Source: Epiperipatus broadwayi (Eukaryota; Onychophora; Udeonychophora; Euonychophora; Peripatidae). Taken from it: a stretch of 64,000 nucleotides of DNA. Below the pieces are notes generated by a model. That model was not told the origin of the DNA. It saw only the letters and a program-made list of their open reading frames with translations, and made no database searches. This document shows, in pieces, positions 21,296 through 33,432 of the stretch. The stretch is from contig JAQFVV010000020.1 of assembly GCA_028023455.1 (NCBI GenBank), positions 8,663,092 through 8,727,091 on the forward strand. The letters are read 5' to 3'. Position numbers and translations under genes: made by a program. How positions within the stretch are numbered: the stretch's first letter is position 1; each line of letters opens with the position of its first letter.

Positions 21296-22700
21296 GTATA
21301 TCCGCACATATATGTACACACATATATATATATTACTAAATAAAAACATAAAAGTTTATATGGAAAAATTATTTAACTATTAATTGTCAATAAAAACAAG
21401 TTATGGGAAAATCCCAGGCCACATAAATATGCATTGCAGTACCTATAGTGTAACACTATATTAAACAAGAGGATGGTTAAAACAACCTATTTTTCTAGCT
21501 ATAAATTTAGAATTAACTATGTGTTTTTGTGATCTCAATTATCTTTTCTGTAGTTATTTTTGATTATGGCAAAAGAATTACATATTCTAAAACAAACACT
21601 GTATTTTTCTTCTAGCTTATATTTAATAGTTGTATTAATATGCATGAATATTAGTTGGAAAAGGATATATATATATATGTGTGTAAACCACTGTTTACTG
21701 TAGCTTTGTATATTTTATGTTTGGTTAGTCAGTGATTGCCCATGATAATACATATTAATCCCCATTCCCAAACCGGTTTTTGACTATTACCTTTAACAAT
21801 ACGAACTTCAAATTTAAAACTAATGTAGTTTTGCCTCTAAAAGGTTGCTAAAATCTTTAAAAGTCTATAGATTGGATTAAAATGCACTTTCAGTTGGCAA
21901 TCACTGATTACTAAGACTTACAACAGATGGAGATAGAGTAGAGAGCTACGCTTGTTTACATTATAATGTTGGAATCTAAAGAACCAAACGATATCTATAA
22001 ATTATTAATTTAATTTTTGCATTGTGTTTATATACAATTCAGACTACGAAAATGAATGAACTAAAGAAATAATTAATTATAAACTGCATTAATGTTCAGA
22101 TTTCCTTTATCAAAAATTGTTTCCCTTTTTAGATTTTCGATATTCCGTTGAAAGCCATTTTAAATTGACTGAAAATGTTGAAAAGACTTTCTACTGAATG
22201 TTAAGAATCCAAAAAAAAAAAAAGAAATGAATCTTTTAGTAAAAGAAATCTTTACATTCTTGCGCTAATAATTACCTCCTTAGATCACTAATCTATTAAA
22301 TTCTATTATACATATAATAAACAAAAACCTCTTGAATAAACTCTACAGTATTCAATATAAATAAATAATAGCTTTAGCCACCCAGTACACCCACCAGAAT
22401 AGCATCTAACAGATAAAAATAAAAATAAATCTCATTAATGTCACACAAAATTACCGTTCTCACGTCAATTGCCAACTTTTCACAATCTATATATATATAT
22501 TAACACAATTAATTATATTGCTTATTTAATAAGTTGTCTGTTATAAAATATAACTCTTTGATTTTTTTTTTCTCAAATCGTTTTCCACATGTAAAATAAA
22601 AACACTATCAAAACAAAAACTTCGTCACACAAATACGTAATTGAATGTTCAGCCAAGCACTTAGAATGGCCAGTATGTCATTAAGCTGGCTATAGCTTAT
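21296..22700. other. Unannotated AT-rich stretch
   Basis: No coding frame or known repeat recognised; short TA and GT runs only. Confidence 0.45.
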
Positions 22701-22704
22701 TTAT

Positions 22705-22905
22705 ATTGATATATTGAAATCTTAAACTGGATTCTAAGAGATTGTAAAAGACCTAGAAAGAGACCACATGTGATATGGATGGATGAAATAAGAAAAGTGC
22801 AGGGATAATATGGAGAAGAGAAGCTAAAGATCGGAGAAGATGGATTCAACTTGGAGAGACCTTCATCCTGCAGTGGATTGATAATGGTTGATGATGATGA
22901 TGATT
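22705..22905 (+). mobile_element. LINE-A (RTE) extreme 3' fragment
   Basis: Starts at ATATTGAAATCTTAAACTGG (the [13 protein letters not shown] segment) and ends with ATTGATAATGGTTGATGATG plus further TGA repeats. About 200 bp; one base is missing after GAAATAAG relative to the intact copy. Confidence 0.92.
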
Positions 22906-23047
22906 GGATATTGTAGGGTTTATTCCACAGATTTTTGTATATATATACTTACAGCGTGGAATAGTTTATCACAGTAACAGCGTAATATACTTGAAAGCTG
23001 AAAGCTTATGGATTAATGGCCTATTTCTTAATTAATAATCATTTAAA

Positions 23048-23120
23048 GTCAACCATTGGTGGCCTAGTGGTTAGCATAGCATAGCTGCCTTCCAAGCTGC
23101 TGGCCCGGGTTCGCTTAAAT
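23048..23120 (+). repeat. tRNA-derived SINE, truncated, with TSD
   Basis: CATTGGTGGCCTAGTGGTTAGC...GGCCCGGGTTCGCTT, a tRNA-like head with A-box and truncated B-box. Flanked by AATAATCATTTAAA (23034-23047) and AATAATCGTTTAAA (23121-23134). The duplicated TAGCATAGCATAG inside the head may be replication slippage. Same subtype as 56571-56651. Confidence 0.85.
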
Positions 23121-23134
23121 AATAATCGTTTAAA

Positions 23135-25165
23135 TGTTTTTTTTTTTTTTAATTTACCTATAGATAAATCATACCTTGATTATTTTAAAATTGTACTTAA
23201 AGGTGTTTGCAAAGTGTTCGGTTTACCTATTTTAAAGTCACTTTCGACCACTTTAAATTGTGGATATTAAATAAATATTTCATTGATGTTTTTCTTCATG
23301 ATAGTCCTTTGTAAATAGCTACAAATTAGAAATAAGACAATAATAAGAGTGTAATAGTTAGTAAAGAAGGTACAGTAGGGTTAAAGTGAATTCAGACCCT
23401 AACTGTAGGATGTGTCAAATACGTTCTCTTCTGCTATTGAATTTCTCTTTATTTAAAATATAATTGTGTTAAATGGCAAATTAAATGTTTTGAAAATTTC
23501 TATTTTAAAAGAAAACAAATCGTAGTTATTAAAATAAAATATTAAATCTTATTTGGAAGTATAAATAGAAGTTCTGAAGAAGATTGCTGGGACAATAAGA
23601 ATTAGTCAATAGTGGGTTGTAAAAAAAAACATTGTAAAAAGTAATAAAGAACATAGATGATATTAATATTATATGGATTTGGCAATGCAATAAGAAAGAT
23701 AAAGTTATAATACTGTATATTAATTACCGTTTGTTTTCAAAAATAAATTCAAATTTTTAAAGTCAATATTTTTTTTCTGTCTTTTGAAAAGGAGAGTCGT
23801 TTAAAAAATAATTGCTATAATTAAACAGATTAAAAAGAAATATATATAATAAACTTTATTAATTAGAAATTATATACAAGTAGTAACATATGTACAGTGG
23901 GATTTTTTTTATATATGACAAAAGAAGCGCGGCTTATAAAATATAGTTATTTTGGCTAGTGTCTGAACACAATGATTCAATTTTAAAGTATAATTTATAT
24001 CATTTTAAAATAATGAACAATCAAATAATATTTTATCTTAGGTAAAATAATGAACAATTAAAAAAAAAATTGTTTTGCCAAATTTTTCTCATAGTATATC
24101 TGGGTATATATTTTAGGGCATATAAATATATAAAGTACTTTATTATTATTATTTTTAGAACGTTATATTTTTTGTTGTTGAAAATTTCAAAAACAAATTG
24201 GCAGAGATAATTAATTTAGATCATAACATGCTTATCTTGTGGAATGAAGGCATGGGGTTGTAGCAGATCTTGATACAGTAAGGAAAAGCATGGCAATATA
24301 TTGTATATTTAGCTGCAAACTTACACAGTAAAGTTAAATCTAGTGTGGAAGAATAATACTCTCAGTATCATAAAAAATTCAAAATGGTCAAACACAATGG
24401 TTTATGCTTCCTTAGCATGAGTAGCTAAATCACTCTCTATGGATGTTTATCTTTGCTTTAGTATGTAGCACCACAAGAAGAAGGAAGTTATAAAAACCAG
24501 TTCTAGAATGAAAAGAAAATACATTGATACCAATTGTCACTGGAGATATGTTTTCCTTGACCAGAGATTTATAAAACAGTTACTGACTCCTTTCAAAATT
24601 CTACCAAATGATGAATATTTAGCCCATAACTAGATAGTGATAAAAAAAGAAACATATTAGTACTAAGTATCCTAACCTGGAGAGTGAAGAAACCATAGAA
24701 TTTAAAATTTTGTGATCAATCTAAAGATGAAATAAAGAGAGAAAATTTTAATTTTATGGAAAGAAGGGACCTACCATTACTAATCAGCCAGAAATATTGA
24801 AAACTTGAAATGGGTCAACCAACTGATAAACTATGATCAAACTTCCCTACCATTACCTAAAACCAAACTTAGATTGGAAAAGAGTAATTACTGTTTGTAA
24901 ACAGATGTAAGCACTTACATTATTTGAAAACCTCAGTATATATCACATGATAGAGTAGAAACATATTAAATTATAAACTTATATGTATTTTATTGCAATT
25001 ATCACCATTATATTATATTATTATTGTTTTAATTTTTTAAAATGAATTATATATTTTTATGCATTTGAAATTTATTTGATTATTATTTGTAATGTGTTCA
25101 TCAATTAAATACCAATCACGTTCGCCGCTAGGGGAGGGGAATAATAATGTTTCTAATTTAGTTTT
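23135..25165. other. Unannotated stretch, possibly holding an old coding relic
   Basis: Mostly AT-rich. Between about 24235 and 24960 the composition is less simple, which could mark a decayed transposon coding region, but no motif could be placed on any frame. Confidence 0.35.
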
Positions 25166-25178
25166 AGTATTGACAGAT

Positions 25179-25690
25179 CAAAACAGGAAAAACTCTCTAT
25201 AGGTATTGCCACTCAGTGCAAGCTAGAATAATCAATGGATGCCAGAAGGCTTGTGCATAAAATCCCCATATATTATCTATGCAAGCCAGAGTAATCAATG
25301 GATGCCAGAAGGCTTGTGCATAAAATCCCCATCTATTACCTACTCAACCAGAGTAATCAATGGATGCCAGCAGGTTTGTGCATAAAATCCCTATCTATTG
25401 CCTACTTAGGGATATGCAAGCCAGAGTAATCAATGGATGCCAGAAGGTTTATGCATAAAATCCCCATCTATTGCCTACTCAACCAGAGTAATCAATGGAT
25501 TCTAGAAGGCTTGTGCATAAAATCCCCATCTATTGCCTACTCAGGGGTATTGAGTAGGAAATAAATGGGGATTTTATGCACAAGCCTTCTGGCATCCAGT
25601 GATTACTCTGGCTTACACTGAGTGGTAATACACATAGAGAGTCTATTTTGATAACAGTTATGAGTAAGCATAGGAAATGATCATGTGATA
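25179..25690. mobile_element. Family R copy 5: array of truncated units, head-to-head
   Basis: Left end CAAAACAGGAAAAACTCTC. Then five minus-orientation pieces, each containing a variant of AGAGTAATCAATGGATGCCA and GTGCATAAAATCCCCAT, spaced about 55-78 bp. Then an inverted plus-orientation piece starts at GGGGTATTGAGTAGG (25552) and ends GATCATGTGATA. Flanked by AGTATTGACAGAT (25166-25178) and AGTATTGAGAGAT (25691-25703), a 13-bp TSD with one mismatch. The inverted arm starts within a base or so of the predicted ribozyme cleavage site. Confidence 0.88.
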
Positions 25691-25703
25691 AGTATTGAGA
25701 GAT

Positions 25704-26249
25704 GAAAGATAATGGAAATTATTAATGCCTGCTCAATGATTTTATATTTGAATTTAGAAGTTTTGTAAGGATAATAAAGAGAGTGTTGACATATTTAATA
25801 TTTGTTAGGACTGCCTGAAATAAAGTTTTGCTGAGTTCAAAATTTTAGCCTTTATTTCAATTCTCATTGTTGCATTTCTTCAATTCAATAAGGGGTTTAA
25901 ATTAAATAGTTACATTCTGAAATATCATGTTTAAGTCTAATGTCTCTGCAAGCGATTGTTCAGTGCTTTATGGCATTGTTATCACTAAAGAATGAAGATT
26001 TCCTAGGATTCTGGAAAGAAATCACAAGTGGTGCCTTAATGGACCTTAGTTGATTGCATCACTCCTATAAATAAAAATTCTCAATGAGCTCAAGTCTTAA
26101 ACAGATAGTACAGTTATTGTAAGTGTATATATCTGAGTGAATGATGATGAGAAAGAAGGCCAGAATATCAGCATTAGGCTAATAAACTGTCAAAACCCTT
26201 CAATATGTTCATCACTAATCTTTAAATTAGAGTTCATCTCAAATCGGGT
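25704..26249. other. Unannotated stretch upstream of a possible exon 1
   Basis: No repeat family recognised. It lies immediately upstream of the TATA box at 26255 and could include promoter sequence. Confidence 0.35.
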
Positions 26250-26254
26250 AATGT

Positions 26255-26260
26255 TATAAA
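26255..26260 (+). promoter_or_regulatory. Possible TATA box
   Basis: TATAAA in GTTATAAATAAAT, 46 bp upstream of the ATG of the signal-peptide-like exon. In such A+T-rich DNA TATAAA occurs often by chance; its position is the only support. Confidence 0.3.
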
Positions 26261-26300
26261 TAAATAATTTAAATTATATGCATATTTAGATTATTTTGAA

Positions 26301-26346
26301 ATGAAGCTTTCATGCTACTTTATAGCGCTCACTTTGCTTGTCCAAG
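26301..26346 (+). CDS. Possible first coding exon: signal peptide with splice donor
   Basis: ATG at 26301 opens a frame reading MKLSCYFIALTLLVQ, with G split by an intron. Immediately after CAAG comes GTAAGTTTT, a consensus 5' splice site, giving a phase-1 intron. A short basic start, a hydrophobic core and a small-residue end make a textbook secretory signal peptide, and phase-1 introns right after signal-peptide exons are common in secreted-protein genes. No second exon with a matching acceptor was found; a LINE-B insertion (26890) would lie in the intron. The product is unknown. It may be a real gene with exons beyond view, a dead duplicate exon, or chance. Confidence 0.4.
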
Positions 26347-26687
26347 GTAAGTTTTATCCATTTCTATATTTTGTAAATCATAACAAACAATTTATTTATT
26401 TATTTTATAAATAAATTATACTCTACAAAAATGTGTTGACAGATAGCACATAACAATGTGGTGTTATATTTAAAGCTACTTAGTAGAGTTTTAGATGTAA
26501 AACATCATAGTTGAAACTGAACTAAAATTCTTTATTAAAGCAAAGAATTTTATACTCCCATTAAAACATAAAAGTGAAATGATATTGTCACTTAAGTTAA
26601 TAACTTTTTTAAATGCTTTTATTTAAGTCACAATCTCTGTTTGTTTGTTTGTAAACATTTGTAATCACTTTTATTAAGTTAGAATAA

Positions 26688-26889
26688 AATTTTAAAATTG
26701 AGGTTTAATACATTTAAATTCAATATAATTTGTTGAAATTTGGTATATATGTTCTAAATAATTAACAAAATTATAATGCACTATAATATTTTAGGTAGAT
26801 GATGTAATTTCTTAGATCTGGTTCAGTGGGCAGAGGAAATTTTGATTATATTGATATTAAATTTAAAAGTTGTTTTTAGAACTTTAATA
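26688..26889. repeat. Direct repeat flanking LINE-B, left copy
   Basis: About 200 bp, with TTTCTTAGATCTGG, GAGGAAATTTTGA and AATATGTTTTAAG, recurring at about 29205-29417 beyond the LINE-B insertion with roughly three-quarters similarity by eye. Too long for a target-site duplication; see findings. Confidence 0.7.
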
Positions 26890-29185
26890 TGTTTTAAGAA
26901 GAGACCACAAGATGGCAGTTAGAGATTTTAGGGAAGAGAGAAATAGTATTACTAGATGATGAGGGAATAGAATGTAGCTCTAAAGAAGAATTAGAGATAA
27001 TCTTAAACAATTATGTAATGGATTTAGAAAAGATGCTAGATGCGAAGAACAGAGTGATAGCAAACATGAGAGCATATAGTAATGAGAATATATAATTTAC
27101 AGAAAATGAACTGAATGAGGCAGGTAAGAAATTGAAAAGTGAAAAGATAAGAGGATTCAATGGATCGGCAGCTGAGATGGTAATGAATTTAGGGCATAGG
27201 GTAAAATTAAAATTATTATCATGTTTTAATAAGATGGCACAAATAGAGATTTTCCAGGTAGTTGGAGTAATACAAGAGTAAGGCTACTATTTAAAGGAAA
27301 GGGTAAGGATCATAGAAAGTTAAACAATTATAGATCAATAGTGGTAATGTCAGTGCTATATAAAGTTTTCTCATATATGGTGGCTGGAAGAATTGCAAAA
27401 TGGATGGAAGACAATAATATAGTGAGAAAAATGCAAGGAGGTTTTTGATTAGATAGGCATATAGGAGATAGTTTATTTTAGTTACACAACTTATGTATAT
27501 AAGTAGGAATTCAGGTAGACAGTTATATATGGTTTTTTATAAATATAGAGAAGGCATATGATAGAGTAAATAGAAATAGATTATGGGTAAGTTTAGTAAA
27601 TTTGGGAATGTATGGAGCTTTAGTGGATATTAAGAAATTATATGAAAATAATTACTATATGTATCAATTAGGCAATATAGAATCAGTTAAAGTTAAAAAT
27701 GGGGTGTGACTAAGACAGGGATGTCCTATGTCACCTATTTTGTTTTTGTTGTATTTGAGAGAAATGGAGAGAGAGCAATAGAAAGATTAGGAAGAGGGCT
27801 AGAGATACCATTAATAGGTGGCAAGAAAGTATACACATTGTTGGATCTTTTATCTGCAGATGATGTTTTTTGTGTGCAGAAAGAAGGGAAAATATGGAAG
27901 TTATGCTGAGAACATGTGCAAGGGTGGGTGAGGAGATGGGGATTAAATTTAGTGAAGAAAAATCAAAAGTAATAATGATTAATACTGGGGAGAGTGAAGA
28001 CAAAGATTTTTATTGGGGGATATAAAGTTAAGTGTGGTGAATAAATATAACTATTTGTGAATCATCTTAAGTTATCAGAGAAATTGCATGGATGAATGGG
28101 AGAGAAAATTGATAAATGAAGCAAATAATAAAAAGAGATTGATAAAGAAATTAACAATGTTCTCATATAATAAATATGATGTAGCTAGAATTGTATGGAA
28201 GGGAGTGACAGTAGCAGGGTTAATATATGGTAATGATGCGTCATGTCTTAATAAAGGGGTAAAAGATTACTTAGAAAAAATACAAAGAGATGTAGGAAGA
28301 CATGCATTAGATGCAGAAGTGTGAATGGCAAAGGAGGCTATTCAAAGATAAATGGGATGGTCAAGTGAAAAAAGCAAAATAAAAATGTTTTGAAGATTAC
28401 AGTTTATGGATAATAAAAGAATAGCCAAGATAGTATTTAATTGGGTTATGAATAAAGGATGGGCAACAAGATGGGTGAGAAAGGTAATGCAATATGCAAA
28501 AGATTTGAATAAAGACTTTATGTTAGTATACTTATACAAAAGGTGGGAGGATTGTGTTAGGAGAATTGTTGAGTGTTAAGGAATGGGATAGAAGAATAGA
28601 TGCATTAATAAACAGTAGGGAGTTGGAGAGATGGAGAACTAGTATGGATAGTAAAAGAATTTAAATATATATATATATAGAACTAAATGGAACATTGGGT
28701 GCGAGTTAATTTATGATAATAGCAAGGAAAATAATTTACTGTTTAAGGCTTGAATAGGATCTCTAGCAACAAGGGAATATACACATAAATGGAAAAATAT
28801 GGGTGATTTTATCTGCAAGTTGTGTAAGGAAGAAAGTATTAGGCATCTGTTAATTTAATGTAAATGCCTGAAAGCAGAAATGGTATAAATAATGAAATTG
28901 TGGTAGAATAAATATAAACAAAGTGATTATACAGAAAGTGACTTATTGCTTTTTATGTTGGGTTTGGGAAAAGATAAGTAGGACTTAGATATAAAGGCCA
29001 TGAAGTTGACAAAGATTATGTTATGGAAATGGGATGGAGCAGCATGGAGAAGAATATGGAAAAACTTAGGATGGGAAATGGAAAAGAAAGTCAAAGTGGC
29101 TAACAAGTTTCTCTGGATATAGTTGTTGAGAGATTCCTGAGTCCCTATAAAAAGTCCCAGTGCATCACATCACATCACATTCAAT
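26890..29185 (+). mobile_element. LINE-B, 5'-truncated copy
   Basis: Begins in the connector before the RT (GGGAAGAGAGAAATAGTATT). Recognisable blocks: KAYDRVNRNRLW (27550-27590; RT motif A), RQGCPMSPILFLLY-like sequence (27710-27750; motif B), DLLSADDV (27844-27867; motif C region). Then WERKLINEANNK...FSYNKYDVARIVWKGV (28098-28207), the finger CKLCKEESIRHLLI (28814-28855; CX2C then HX4C) and the tail CCCAGTGCATCACATCACATCACATTC at about 29158-29184. Several frameshifts and stops. This copy best shows the LINE-B 3' end. Confidence 0.9.
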
Positions 29186-29204
29186 TGAAAGTTTGAGTAA
29201 AATT

Positions 29205-29417
29205 ATAATATTTAAAATCAAGATTTAATTAATTAAATTCAAGATAATTTCTTAATATTTGATATATTTTTTTCTAAATCACTACCAAAGTGATATGGGT
29301 CACAACAACATTTAAGTAAATAATCTATTTCTTAGATCTGGGCCACAGAATGGAGGAAATTTTGAATATTTTGATATCAAATTTAAAAGTCATTTTTAAA
29401 TTTCAATATGTTTTTAA
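29205..29417. repeat. Direct repeat flanking LINE-B, right copy
   Basis: Counterpart of 26688-26889 with the same order of blocks (TTTCTTAGATCTGGG, GGAGGAAATTTTGAATATT, TTCAATATGTTTTTAAG). Confidence 0.7.
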
Positions 29418-29826
29418 GTAATGCATCCAATTGTTTTTGGTTTTAATTGAATGCTTGATATATTATAATAAAATAAAGTTTGTTTTACAATATAGTTTTA
29501 TTAAAATTTATTTTTTAAAAATAAACTTTTCAAATAAAAAGAAAAAAATGTCAAACACCTTTCAACAGGAAGAATGTCTTCATATTTCAAGTTACTTAAT
29601 GATTTATTATACATATATATATAATTATGTGCACATACTAAATGGGATGTATTCATAAGGGGTATACATATTAACTTATTGCAGAAATATCTAATGATAT
29701 ACAAACTATAAGTGTCAAATCAATTTAAAGTACAATAGTATTACAGTTTGATTTACTGTGCTAATACTAACAAATTAAAAATAAATGTAACCATGCACTT
29801 AAAAGCAAAAAAAATATTTTTTTCTT
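29418..29826. other. Unannotated AT-rich stretch
   Basis: No coding or repeat signal; frames here are low-complexity. Confidence 0.45.
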
Positions 29827-29830
29827 TAAC

Positions 29831-29974
29831 TACAATTGGGGTTTTTAGATTTAATTTGAAATAAAAATATGGGGGAGGGCAGAAATTAATCAAGTAATAG
29901 GGATTGTCTTAATTTATTTCTGGACCATTATGCTTTTATTTCAAGTTAAATCTAAAACTTGAATTGTGGTTGAA
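29831..29974. repeat. Short inverted-repeat element (MITE-like), about 145 bp
   Basis: Arms 29831-29872 and 29929-29973 are imperfect reverse complements around TTTTAGATTTAA and TTGAAATAAAA; the spacer includes ATGGGGGAGGGCAG. No clear TSD was defined. Confidence 0.6.
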
Positions 29975-30099
29975 GAAACAATTATTATCTTTCTATATTT
30001 TTAATACATGGTAAATAAAAGCATTTAATATAAAAAAAATTACCAATATTTATTGTTAAATCTATTATTATAAAGCACTGAAAACTGAAATTATTGGAA

Positions 30100-30346
30100 T
30101 GGAAATCAATCTCCAATAATGCACTATTTCTTAAATATTTTTAATTTTCACACACTCACACACTAGTAAGAGTTTAAAAAACTTAAATGAATCACTTAAG
30201 TTTAGAGCGTACATTGGTGTATATAGAGTGTATGCTCTAAACTTAAGTGATTCACTTAAATTTTTTAAACTCTTACCTTTGGGTGAGTGCATGAAAATTT
30301 ATAATATTTAAGAAATAGCACATTGATTGATCTCAATTTGAATAAT
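30100..30346. repeat. Long palindromic MITE-like element
   Basis: Left arm about 30115-30215 and right arm about 30225-30335 pair extensively (for example GAATCACTTAAGTTTAGAGC with GCTCTAAACTTAAGTGATTC), with a loop around ATTGGTGTATATAGAG. The outer ends carry TGCACTATTTCTTAAATATT and its worn complement. Confidence 0.8.
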
Positions 30347-31421
30347 TTCACTATTTATTGAATTGATTATTTTCTAAGATTTTTTAAATTCACACTTTAC
30401 TCTCCATATGAACTATTTTAGTTTTACGAGATTCAAGTTAATGCTATATTAATATTTTAGGGAGCTTCTTTTAGTAACCACATTTTTCAAAGAAATATTT
30501 TTCATTAAGAAACAAAACAAAATTAGATAAAATAAAATTAAAAATTTGAAGTTATTGTTGAGTGCAATTAATTATAAAGATATTATCATATAGTATATTT
30601 TATGAGTAGAATATAGATTACAAAATTATATTATAAAGAAGCTTTTATGGAGACTTTTTAATCAGAACCTAACTATAAAATAATTAATTAGTGTATTTTT
30701 GAATTTTTGTAGAAAAAAAGTTTGGATAATAAATAAATCTGTTTGAATTTTGAATAATTATTCTAAGACTGTATTTTAATTCAACTTAGCTACCAGGAGA
30801 ATTCACTCAAATTACCCCCACATTAAAAATCAGCATGTTAAACATTCAGGAGTTATGATTCAATATAATAACATAAATGCTACAAGCAGTATCTCATACT
30901 TCTCCTAAAAATGTTTTACATAAGTATTATTTCAAATTTTATTTCTTTTTATTATAAGCATTATATAAAATATATACATTAAAATAATGATATCAGAATA
31001 TTTAACCATAAAATAACAAAAATGAAAAAATAAAATTACTTTTGCTTAACTGGATTCAGTTGATTGTCATCTTTTAATCAACTTTTATAATGAAATAAAT
31101 TTGTTTTTTATTATTGTTGCTATTAGTTGCAATAAGTTTTACATTTGTCTTAAAGAGTAAAAAAAATAGCTCATTTGCAAAAGATGGAAGAAAATTTACT
31201 GCCATTTAGTCTACAAATGGTATGAAATAAAATATGTACTACATGAGCTAAAAATTTGATTTTTGCAAAATAGAGATATACTTGGAAAGATACTGAGAAA
31301 GATACTTGTTTAAATTAAAAAAAAAAAATTATGGCATTTGAAAATTTAAACTGGTTCAACATACCAGCTGTAGCTATTGAGAGTAAATTGCTTTTTTAAA
31401 AAGTGTTTTTCATGAGCCACC
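30347..31421. other. Unannotated AT-rich stretch
   Basis: No feature recognised. Confidence 0.45.
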
Positions 31422-31422
31422 A

Positions 31423-31674
31423 AATATATTGGTAATACATAGTCTAATTACCCATACTGCTCTATGGCGCTGTTGCTAGTAAAAAACAAATAGATATAAT
31501 GTTACTGGGCTGTTTTTCAATTTTGTTGATTTATGTTTTTAATTTTTGGATTTGTTTAATTTTTATTTTTTTGTCATTGTTTGTTATTGTTTTTTTTGTA
31601 ACCGGTTTGATGTATATTTCTTAAAAATAAAAAAAATCATTTTTTTTTTTTTTTGCTTTTTAAAATATTCTGTC

Positions 31675-31717
<43 letters not shown>

Positions 31718-32660
31718 ATTTCTTTTTGCCCAGTCTTTTTTTTTTTTAAAGAAACTTTTTTATATATAACCAAGTCTTTTTTTATTGTTTTTGAAGAAAC
31801 TTTTTTTGTTGTTTATCGAGAAACAAGGCTTTCTTGACAGACCTCTCTAAGACCTGTCATCATATTCCTTATGGCATTTTGACACCTTTCCAACTCAGCT
31901 CTAATACGCTTCACTGTAAGCTGATCCCAGCTTCAAGAATAAATTAACTGTACCACTTGTGAAAAAGCGATTCACAGGCATCCCTCAAAGCCTGTCCCAT
32001 GAGCCAATGGAACACCTTCATCACCACTGGCATAATTGACATTCCATTTCAGATGTTTGACAATGTCTTAATTTCATTAAACCACCACAAAGACAGTTTT
32101 TCTGGGTGGGTAAAATATTTTCCTTTTTTTTGGGTTGAAGGAAGGTCACTGCATCTGCTTCTGTAGCAGGTAAATCTCAAAACTACAATGTCAAACCGTC
32201 ATCTGCCATTGAACTGTTTTGATCTCGAAAAAGTATCGGAAAATGCGCGACTTGATCATGAACTTTGTCAAATCATGATTTACACTCCTCATTTAGTGAA
32301 TTCTGACCCCTGACAATGAAAGTAGGGGCATTTGAGAATTCATTACAATTTTTACTAACTCACATCAATTACATATGTTCTAATATACTTTTCATCATTA
32401 TAACTACAGAAACCTTCATATCATACACTGTACAATAGGCAAGAGTAATGTCTATAGAGAGTGTCGTATACTCATCGCTAATCATGTTCAACATGCTAGA
32501 GATGTTGGGGTAAGGGCGCACTTTGACATCTTAGTGTTCGAACAGTTTACAGGCCATAAGATCTATGAGCAGCCTTGTAAACAGATATTTATATGCTTTA
32601 GCATAGAAACAGCGCCATCGGGTGGTGTGGATCAATAGATGATGGTATTACCAATATATT
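31423..32660. mobile_element. TIR-bounded DNA element with unrecognised coding relic
   Basis: A 16-bp inverted repeat AATATATTGGTAATAC (31423-31438 and, inverted, 32645-32660) encloses 1.24 kb. A shared ATGGCGCTGTT lies inside each end. The interior at about 31830-32340 is clearly less A+T-rich. On the minus strand it gives two short coding-like stretches, LTVKRIRAELERCQNAI (near 31910) and PEKLSLWWFNEIKTLSN (near 32090), interrupted by stops. I cannot assign the family; a decayed cut-and-paste transposase is my guess. A long poly(T)/poly(A) block lies at 31640-31750. Confidence 0.5.
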
Positions 32661-32714
32661 TTATATATTTTAATTTTGTTGAAGATAATCTCTTTAAAAA
32701 TTACAAATACACCC

Positions 32715-32908
<194 letters not shown>

Positions 32909-33420
32909 TTCTGTGGTCATCTGCAAAATTGTCTCATGCACTAAATTGGAATCAACATCAAATAATTAAGTCAAACCCAGAATGTATGCTTAATTTTTCA
33001 TATTTAACTGTCAATTTAAATAGATTTTGTAGCAAAATTAAATTACCTAATAAGCATAATTACCATTTAAATCATTTTAAAAACTAATAAAAATAATGAA
33101 AGCATTTAGTATTTAAATGATTAACAATTTCAATAATTTTTGGTTCCAGAAAAATTGGATGAACCACTTTTTGTTTTGAAAGCATACTTGACCACTTCCA
33201 TATTATTTGTTTTTTTTTTCAAATTGGACTACATTGAATACATGATTTCAATATTGTTCATCTTATTACCTTTTATGCAATTAGCTTTTATTGCTTAAGC
33301 ATAATCTTTAAACAGGAGAAAAAACAAGTTAAGCCTCAATTTATACACAGCTAGTTAAAGATTACAATTGCTTTCATATCAATTTCATAATGCATGTGGC
33401 TTAAGATGTTTCTCTTGCAA
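32909..33420. other. Unannotated AT-rich stretch
   Basis: No feature recognised upstream of the CCDC25 pseudogene. Confidence 0.45.
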
Positions 33421-33432
33421 CCTTAATTGTTG

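Noticed and set aside
24235-24960. Possible gypsy pol relic
   Set aside because: Composition is less simple than its flanks, but no RT, RNase H or integrase motif could be placed in any frame.
25190-25560. CRISPR-like array
   Set aside because: Spaced direct repeats are present, but the units are worn pieces of family R with no unique spacers, in an animal genome.
31546-31749. Phe/Lys-rich frame
   Set aside because: Poly(T)/poly(A) low-complexity sequence.
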